Under the pieces are notes generated by a model, which was not told the DNA's origin, searched no databases, and was given only the letters and a program-made list of their open reading frames with translations. Both the position numbers and the translations under genes were made by a program. Of a stretch of DNA of 5,571 nt, positions 5,557 through 5,571 are shown piece by piece. Position 1 is the stretch's first letter. The number at the start of each line of letters is the position of its first letter. This stretch comes from Candidatus Latescibacterota bacterium (GTDB lineage: Bacteria; Latescibacterota; UBA2968; UBA8231), in contig DPVW01000399.1 in NCBI GenBank assembly GCA_003529325.1, positions 460 to 6,030 on the forward strand, in the 5' to 3' direction.

Positions 5557-5571
5557 CCGCCCGCGGGGAAC

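Noticed and set aside
1..5571. CRISPR array, tRNA or rRNA gene, insertion sequence or att site behind the mosaic
   Set aside because: No spaced direct repeats, cloverleaf-like sequence, transposase motif, terminal inverted repeats or target duplications were seen around the fragments.

Overview
The window looks like a piece of a GC-rich (roughly 60% by eye) bacterial chromosome. Gene density is bacterial, starts are preceded by Shine-Dalgarno-like sequences, and there are no introns. The phylum cannot be fixed from the sequence. A GH4 glycosidase, a medium-chain dehydrogenase and a PhyH-type dioxygenase together fit environmental heterotrophs with large genomes (for example sponge-associated or marine lineages), but that is inference.

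Three genes are intact. A two-gene operon at 912-3216 encodes a medium-chain dehydrogenase/reductase, followed after 4 bases by a GH4-family glycosidase (alpha-galactosidase type) that needs NAD and a divalent metal. Together they suggest oxidative breakdown of a galactose-like or uronic-acid-like glycoside. The third intact gene, 4651-5556, encodes a phytanoyl-CoA dioxygenase (PhyH) family Fe(II)/2-oxoglutarate oxygenase with its facial triad present. It has its own ribosome binding site and probably its own promoter.

The rest is gene debris. At 2-890, upstream of the operon, an unidentified reading frame that enters from the left loses its frame. It is followed by another unidentified stretch, a clear fragment of about 36 codons of dihydroxy-acid dehydratase (ilvD, E. 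coli type), and a C-terminal tail ending at 890. At 3221-4559, between the GH4 and PhyH genes, three remnants lie end to end. They are the C-terminal half of a sigma-54-dependent activator on the minus strand (at least three frameshifts and one internal deletion), pieces of nosD and nosY on the plus strand with nosF missing, and an unidentified C-terminal tail that ends in a hairpin.

The main observation is this contrast: intact metabolic genes alternate with mosaics of short, frameshifted fragments from unrelated pathways (branched-chain amino acid synthesis, nitrous oxide reductase maturation, sigma-54 regulation). It suggests a chromosomal graveyard where old genes decay and fragments are joined or collapsed by deletion. 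An assembly or amplification chimera cannot be excluded from sequence alone. I see no CRISPR array, tRNA, rRNA, transposase or clear IS ends.
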